From NCBI GenBank assembly GCA_035606355.1, contig DATNFO010000015.1, positions 248,001 to 312,000 of the forward strand: a stretch of 64,000 bases of DNA. The letters are read 5' to 3'. Below the pieces are notes generated by a model. That model was not told the DNA's origin. It did no database searches and saw only the letters and a list, made by a program, of their open reading frames with translations. Below are positions 59,078-64,000 of the stretch, in pieces. Numbering within the stretch: position 1 is the stretch's first letter; the number at the start of each line of letters is the position of its first letter. The DNA comes from Sulfopaludibacter sp035606355. GTDB taxonomy: Bacteria > Acidobacteriota > Terriglobia > Bryobacterales > Bryobacteraceae. The translations under genes and the position numbers were made by a program.

Positions 59078-60628
59078 ATGGATACGATGACCGGAAAATC
59101 CCTCGCCGAACGGCTTTCCGAAGGCAGAATCCCGCCTTCCGAAGGCTTGCGCTATGCCATGAACGTGGCGGAGCAGCTCCGTAAGATGCACGATGAAGGG
59201 CGCTCGCACGGCGCAGTGTGTCCGGCGAACATCCTTCTGAACGGACCCTCGGCGGAGGTGGTAAACGCGGCGTCGCCGGAGGAGGTCCAGCCGTATTCCG
59301 CGCCCGAGGTGTTAGAGGGCAACGCGCCGGACGGGCGCAGCGACCTGTTTGGTTTTGGCGCCGTGCTCTATGAGGTGCTGACCGGGCGGAAGGCGTTCGC
59401 CGGAACGGACCGGACCACGCCGCCGAGCTCTGGGAGCGCGGCTGTGGACCGCCTCACGATGCCGTGCATGTCGGTGGACCCGGCGGGCAGACCGCAGCGA
59501 TTTCAAAAGGTGATGGTGGAGCTGAAAATGCTCCTGGTGACCGCGCAGCGGGCGGCGGCGCAACCGCAGAAACCGGGCGAAGGACCGTCGGCGGCGATTC
59601 TCCGCGGGGAGATGCAGAAGCTGGAAGGGCGGCTCGCGGAACGGTTGGCGGCGAACGAAACGGCGCTCGCGGAATTGCGGCAGCAGTCTGCTGAAACCCT
59701 GCCGGCGTTGCAGCTCGAAGCGCAACAGATGGAATCCCGCTTAGGCTCGCGTTTGCAGACGTTCGAGAAGCTGCTGCTGGAAGTGCAGAAGGCTGTGTCC
59801 GAGCCTCGGGAGCCCGAGCCGGATCCGGTGCTGCGGTTCGAGATGCAGCAACTGGATTCGAAAGTCACGGCGCGGCTGCAGGCGAATGAACGGGCGATGG
59901 CGGAGATGCAGCGCATCGCCTCTGAGGCGCTGAATCGGGAATCGGCTGCGGATTATGCATCTCGACCTGACTTGCTGGCTCTCGAAGGGCGGCTGGTCGC
60001 GCGGCTGGGGGCACACGAAAAAGCGACTGCCGATGCGCAGGCTGCCGCGCTGGAAGCGACGACTCAGGCTGCGGCCGCAGCGGAAGGCCGCACGGCCGAA
60101 CGGCTGGCTCAGCAGCAGGGGTGGGCCGACGAAGCGGTGCAGTCGCTGCGACGCGAATTGGCCGAAGTTTCCGCGCGTGCGTCGGAGCAACAGCGAATGT
60201 CGGACGAGGCAGTGGAAGCGCTTCGCCGTGAGGTGGCGGAGTTGGGCGCACGGCTCGACGAGTCGCGCCAGCAGGATCAGGCCGCAGCTGTCGATTCGGC
60301 GGCTCACGCGCGCGAGAGCATCGAAGCGGTCAGCCAGCGGCTTGCGCTCGTGGAAGCTCAGGGCGTGGGCGGCGATTCGGCTCGCATCGACCAGGCGGAA
60401 GGCGCGATCGAGGGAGTGCGGAAACAGATCTCCGAACTGCACGACCTGGTGGCCGACGATCTGCTGAGCTTCGAGCAGAAGCTGAAGACGCAAGCGGGCG
60501 CGATCGAATCGGCGCGAACGGCCATGGCTCAGACGGACGATCTGGTGGAGCGCGTTGTGGAGGCTCTCGAGACGCTGCAATCGGCGGTGCTGGATCAGAC
60601 CGAAGAGCGGTCGATGGCTTTGAACTAA
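59078..60628 (+). CDS. Pseudokinase-like domain fused to a long coiled coil
   Basis: 516 residues from the ATG at 59078. The first about 170 residues match the C-lobe of PknB-like kinases only: SLAERLSEGRIPPSEGLRYAMNVAEQLRKMHDEG, SHGAVCPANILLNG in place of HRDLKPxNI, no DFG, then YSAPEVLEGNAPDGRSDLFGFGAVLYEVLTGRKAF. There is no glycine loop or catalytic Lys, so it should be inactive. Residues about 185-510 are alanine- and glutamate-rich heptads (MQKLEGRLAERLAANETALAELRQQ, SLRRELAEVSARASEQQRMSDEAVEALRREVAELGARL). No membrane helix. Probably a scaffold or regulator. A longer start at 58979 is possible but looks non-coding. Confidence 0.83.
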   Translation: MDTMTGKSLAERLSEGRIPPSEGLRYAMNVAEQLRKMHDEGRSHGAVCPANILLNGPSAEVVNAASPEEVQPYSAPEVLEGNAPDGRSDLFGFGAVLYEVLTGRKAFAGTDRTTPPSSGSAAVDRLTMPCMSVDPAGRPQRFQKVMVELKMLLVTAQRAAAQPQKPGEGPSAAILRGEMQKLEGRLAERLAANETALAELRQQSAETLPALQLEAQQMESRLGSRLQTFEKLLLEVQKAVSEPREPEPDPVLRFEMQQLDSKVTARLQANERAMAEMQRIASEALNRESAADYASRPDLLALEGRLVARLGAHEKATADAQAAALEATTQAAAAAEGRTAERLAQQQGWADEAVQSLRRELAEVSARASEQQRMSDEAVEALRREVAELGARLDESRQQDQAAAVDSAAHARESIEAVSQRLALVEAQGVGGDSARIDQAEGAIEGVRKQISELHDLVADDLLSFEQKLKTQAGAIESARTAMAQTDDLVERVVEALETLQSAVLDQTEERSMALN

Positions 60629-60639
60629 ACGTCGCCTCG

Positions 60640-60697
60640 GGCGCGACTGGCGCGCTCTGCGCGCCTGGTACCGGCCGGGAGGCCGGTACCTACTGCT
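60640..60697 (-). repeat. Family A REP-like palindromic element (copy 10)
   Basis: Minus orientation GTAGGTACCGGCCTCCCGG with its arm, then AGGCGCGCAGAGCGCGCC. It begins 12 bases after the pseudokinase stop codon. The remaining gap to 60856 has no gene. Confidence 0.8.
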
Positions 60698-60856
60698 GTT
60701 TCATTCTGCAGAACGAGCGTGGGGCTGTTGCGTGTGCAAACTTCTTCAGACTCACGCAGGCATGTTCCGAATGACGAAACGGCGGGGAAATCGGTAAATG
60801 TACTTTCCGGGCGGCATCACCTCTGATATCTCTTTCAAACCAGGGGAAATCTCGCC

Positions 60857-63800
60857 ATGTCGCAACGGCTGTTCTGTACGGTTTTGCTTGCTGTCCTGCC
60901 GCTGGGAGCGCAGGAGTTCCGCGCCGGCATCGCCGGACTCGTCAAGGATTCGCAAGGCGCCGTAATCCCAGGCGTCGCCGTGGAAGCGCAGAACGTCAAC
61001 ACAAAAGACGTGATCCACGCGACCACCAACACATCCGGCTATTATGCGTTTCCGGTGATTCCGATTGGCGTTTACCGCCTGACGGCCAGCGCTCCGGGCT
61101 TTAAGCAGGCCGTCCGCAACAATCTCGAGCTGCGCGTCGGCGATCAGGTGCAGCAGGACTTCACGCTCGAAGTCGGCGTGGTCAACGAGACGGTCACCGT
61201 CAGCGCGGGCAGCGAGCTGCTGCAAACCATCGCCACCGACAAAGGGCAGGTGGTGGACGAGCAGAACGTGCGCGATACGCCGTCCGTGGGCCGCAATCCG
61301 TTCCTGCTCGGCGTCGAAGCGACGGGCGTGCAATTCGACGTCGGAGCGGGACCGCTGAGCCGGGCCGTGCGCCCGTTCGATTCGGGGAACAACGTCGCCG
61401 AAAGCATGTCGATCAACGGCGGCCGCACCGGCGCGAGCGACCTGCTGCTGGACGGCGTGCCGAACACGGGCGTCGAAACCGGATCCAGCGCCACGAATAT
61501 GGCATTCGTGCCGAACCAGGACGCCGTCAGCCAGTTCCGCATCGCCAGCAATAACTACGACGCGCAGTACGGCCGCACCGCGGGCGGCACCATGACCGTC
61601 AGCATCAAGAACGGCACGAATCAGTATCATGGCGCTGCTTACTGGTACAACAAGAACACCGTACTCACCGCGAACACCTTCGACCAGAACCGCATCGGCA
61701 ACGCGCGAGCGGCGTACCACCAGAACGAGCCCGGCGTCGAGCTCGATGGGCCCGTGGTGATTCCTCATCTCTATGACGGCCACAATAAAACGTTCTTCAT
61801 GTATTCCTACGAGCTGTGGCGCGACGCCATTCCGTCGCCTACGACGTCGACTACGCCGCAACCGGAAGCACTGAAGGGCAACTTCAACACGACGCTGCAA
61901 AGTAACGGTACGCCGATCACGATTTACGATCCAAATACAACCACGCAGACGGGCACGAACACGTATACGCGTTCGCCGTTCCCCGGCAACTTCATTCCCA
62001 CGAACCGGTTCAATCCCGTGGGCGCGAAGATCGCCAGCTACATTCCCTTGCCGAATCAGCCAGGCCAAACCAACAACCTGGTCGCGGCGCCGAACAGCCG
62101 CACCGACGCATACGACGCGCATGTGGCCCGCGTGGACCAGGACATCAACTCCAAGGAGCGATTCTTCTCGCGATTCGTGCGCGGCTTCCGCACGGAAGTC
62201 AACGACACCAACGGCTTTCCAAAAGTCGCATCGCCGCAATATACCGACGGCCGGCTGAGCCAGGGCGGCAACCTGGACCTGACGAGCATCCTTTCGCCCT
62301 CCACCGTGTTGACGTCGCGCGTCGGGTACTTGCGCCACGACCTCTGGATTACGCTTTACACCAGCGGATTCGACCCGACCTCGCTCGGCTTCCCGTCTTC
62401 CCTGCTCAACACGCTGCCACCGTATTTTCCGACCATCTCACCGAGCGGCTACACCACGTTCGGCAGCGGCCGCAGTTCCGGAAATCAGTTTACCGAGAGC
62501 GCCGGCTGGTCATGGAGCGAGGTTGCGAGCCGGAGCATCAATCGTCATCAACTCAAGGTTGGCGGCGAATTTCGGGTGATGCTCGATAACATCAATTCGC
62601 CCACCACGAATTTCGGCAGTTACAGCTTCAACTCCGGGTGGACGCAGTTCAACGCTCTCACCGGCACCACCGGCACCGGCAACGCTATCGCGTCTCTGCT
62701 GCTTGGTATGCCTTCCGGCGGCAGCGCGCCGATTAACGCCGCTCTCGCCTGGGGCTACCACTATTACGGCACGTTCGTGCAGGACGATTGGCGTGTGACC
62801 AACAAGCTGACGCTCAGTTTGGGATTGCGCTGGGACTACGAGTCGCCGGTCACGGAACGGAACAACCAGAATGACGCAGCGTTCGACTTCAACGCGGCCA
62901 GCCCGTTGCAAGTCACGAATCCGCTGCAACCCGGCGCCACGCTGAAGGGCGGGCTCACCTTTCCCACGCCGGGAAACCGGATTCCGTATCAGCGCGACCT
63001 GAACAACATACAGCCGCGCGCGGGAATCGCGTGGCATCCTCTGAACAAGACGGTAGTTCGTGCCGGCTATGGCGTGAGCTATCTGGCGACGTTCACGCCG
63101 CCTCCGACGCAGGGCTTCAGCACGAGCACTCCATACACTGGAAGCAACGACGGCAACATCACCAGCAATGGCAATACGCTGTCCGATCCCTACCCGCAGG
63201 GCATTCTGACGCCGACTGGCAGCCGCCTCGGCCTGGCGACATTTCTCGGGCAATCGATTAATTTTGTGGATCCGGATCGCGTGATTCCGAAGGTGCACGA
63301 GTTTTCGGTGGGTGTGCAGCAGGAGCTGCCATTCCGTTCCGTGGTCGAAGTGTCGTATGTCGGCAGCCGCAGTAAGGAGTTGGACGCATCGCACCAACTC
63401 AATGCGGTGAGCCTCGCGCAGTTACTGCAGTACGGCGGCAACTTCGCATCGCCTAACCTTACCGATAGCGTCGCCAATCCGTTCGCCGGGAGGTTGCCCG
63501 CGACCAGTTTGAACGGTAATACGACGACACGCCAGCAGCTTTTGCTGCCGTATCCGCAATTTACCGGCGTGAATGAAACGAGTATTCCGATCGGGTCGGC
63601 GTGGTACAACTCGCTGCAGGTCCGGTTCGATAAACGCTTCACGCGCGGACTGAATTTTCTGGTGAGCTACACCTACTCGAAGACGATGGAGGCCGTTTCG
63701 TTCCTGAATAATCAGGATGCCTCTCCGGCGCGGACACTGACGGCGACCGATACGCCGAATCGCATCGTGGTGAGTGGGAATTGGGCACTCCCCGTCTTCA

Positions 63801-64000
63801 GCCATACGAAGGGAGTTGCGGGCATCTTCCTGAAGGGGTGGCAGCTCAACGGGATTTTCGTGCGCGAGAACGGGTTCCCTCTCGGCGCGCCGGGCAACTA
63901 CTACTCTTCGGGGATCGATCCGTCGCTCGGGGACGCTTCGACGGAGCAGCGCTACTTCAATACGTGCACGCTGCAGACGAACGGCACACGGACGAACTGC
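60857..64000 (+). CDS. Oar-like TonB-dependent receptor (3' end outside window)
   Basis: The frame opens at ATG 60857 (MSQRLFCTVLLAVLPLGAQ, a signal peptide) and stays open for 1048 codons to the window edge. CarboxypepD_reg domain about 20-105 (FRAGIAGLVKDSQGAVIPGVAVEAQNVNTKDVIHATTNTSGYYAFPVIPIGVYRLTASAPGF). Plug about 110-250 (MSINGGRTGASDLLLDGVPNTGVE, YGRTAGGTMTVSIKNGTNQYHGAAYWYNKN). Then beta-barrel sequence including DDWRVTNKLTLSLGLRWDYESPV and ARTLTATDTPNRIVVSGNWALP. Same family as the receptor at 51.6 kb, possibly for a different ligand. No partner genes are visible. Confidence 0.92.
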   Translation, partial: MSQRLFCTVLLAVLPLGAQEFRAGIAGLVKDSQGAVIPGVAVEAQNVNTKDVIHATTNTSGYYAFPVIPIGVYRLTASAPGFKQAVRNNLELRVGDQVQQDFTLEVGVVNETVTVSAGSELLQTIATDKGQVVDEQNVRDTPSVGRNPFLLGVEATGVQFDVGAGPLSRAVRPFDSGNNVAESMSINGGRTGASDLLLDGVPNTGVETGSSATNMAFVPNQDAVSQFRIASNNYDAQYGRTAGGTMTVSIKNGTNQYHGAAYWYNKNTVLTANTFDQNRIGNARAAYHQNEPGVELDGPVVIPHLYDGHNKTFFMYSYELWRDAIPSPTTSTTPQPEALKGNFNTTLQSNGTPITIYDPNTTTQTGTNTYTRSPFPGNFIPTNRFNPVGAKIASYIPLPNQPGQTNNLVAAPNSRTDAYDAHVARVDQDINSKERFFSRFVRGFRTEVNDTNGFPKVASPQYTDGRLSQGGNLDLTSILSPSTVLTSRVGYLRHDLWITLYTSGFDPTSLGFPSSLLNTLPPYFPTISPSGYTTFGSGRSSGNQFTESAGWSWSEVASRSINRHQLKVGGEFRVMLDNINSPTTNFGSYSFNSGWTQFNALTGTTGTGNAIASLLLGMPSGGSAPINAALAWGYHYYGTFVQDDWRVTNKLTLSLGLRWDYESPVTERNNQNDAAFDFNAASPLQVTNPLQPGATLKGGLTFPTPGNRIPYQRDLNNIQPRAGIAWHPLNKTVVRAGYGVSYLATFTPPPTQGFSTSTPYTGSNDGNITSNGNTLSDPYPQGILTPTGSRLGLATFLGQSINFVDPDRVIPKVHEFSVGVQQELPFRSVVEVSYVGSRSKELDASHQLNAVSLAQLLQYGGNFASPNLTDSVANPFAGRLPATSLNGNTTTRQQLLLPYPQFTGVNETSIPIGSAWYNSLQVRFDKRFTRGLNFLVSYTYSKTMEAVSFLNNQDASPARTLTATDTPNRIVVSGNWALPVFSHTKGVAGIFLKGWQLNGIFVRENGFPLGAPGNYYSSGIDPSLGDASTEQRYFNTCTLQTNGTRTNC

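Overview
The window looks like the chromosome of a soil acidobacterium of the Solibacter/Bryobacter type (GC-rich, roughly 60 percent or more). This is inferred from family content: three long FtsX/MacB-like ADOP permeases (one with a PadR repressor), TIGR03435-type proteins, an ECF sigma factor paired with a large Ser/Thr kinase, Oar-like TonB-dependent receptors with an N-terminal carboxypeptidase-regulatory domain, a PQQ dehydrogenase, FecR/DUF6600 and DUF2382 proteins. No rRNA, tRNA, prophage, IS element or CRISPR array was found.

Layout. 1-10 kb: the 5' part of an ABC exporter ATPase, a PQQ dehydrogenase, galactarate dehydratase (garD), a lone nuoB followed by pgeF, a zinc-ribbon membrane protein, a monooxygenase-fold protein and an ABC-2 exporter pair. 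10-19.5 kb: a secreted protein, an ECF sigma factor divergent from a 1002-residue kinase/FGE/hydrolase fusion, a TIGR03435 protein, a methyltransferase interrupted by two adjacent in-frame UGA codons, a c-type cytochrome and a LytS/LytTR two-component pair. 19.5-24.5 kb: an arsenic operon arsR-arsM-acr3-arsC (acr3 frameshifted) and a BlaI/BlaR1 pair in which BlaR1 is fused to a TIGR03435 domain. 24.6-33.5 kb: a TPR glycosyltransferase-like membrane protein, a response regulator, nth, a BON protein, a frameshifted FG-GAP protein, two small paralogues, a GT-C-like membrane protein with a discoidin-like tail, and an N-acetylglucosamine-kinase-like ATPase. 33.5-46.4 kb: a FecR/DUF6600 protein with a duplicated 3' end, an ADOP permease, two DUF2382 stress proteins, mreB, a second ADOP permease with padR, a Wzt-like ATPase, a DUF167 protein and a zinc-ribbon membrane peptide. 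46.4-64 kb: a Ycf48-like beta-propeller, two tandem TolC-family proteins plus a duplicated 3' fragment, a TonB-dependent receptor, a third ADOP permease, a B3 metallo-beta-lactamase-fold protein of the Q type, a pseudokinase with a long coiled coil, and a second receptor running off the window.

Two unrelated dispersed repeat families occupy the intergenic spaces. Family A is a REP-like hairpin element (about ten sites, often starting at or just after a stop codon). Family B is a roughly 76-80 bp unit arranged in inverted arrays at 2.8-3.2 kb and 10.0-10.4 kb. Two protein genes carry degenerate duplications of their own 3' ends next to family A elements. The strongest leads are the tandem-UGA methyltransferase with a SECIS-like hairpin, the repeat family with its associated 3'-end duplications, the kinase/FGE/hydrolase fusion and the Q-type B3 lactamase-fold enzyme.
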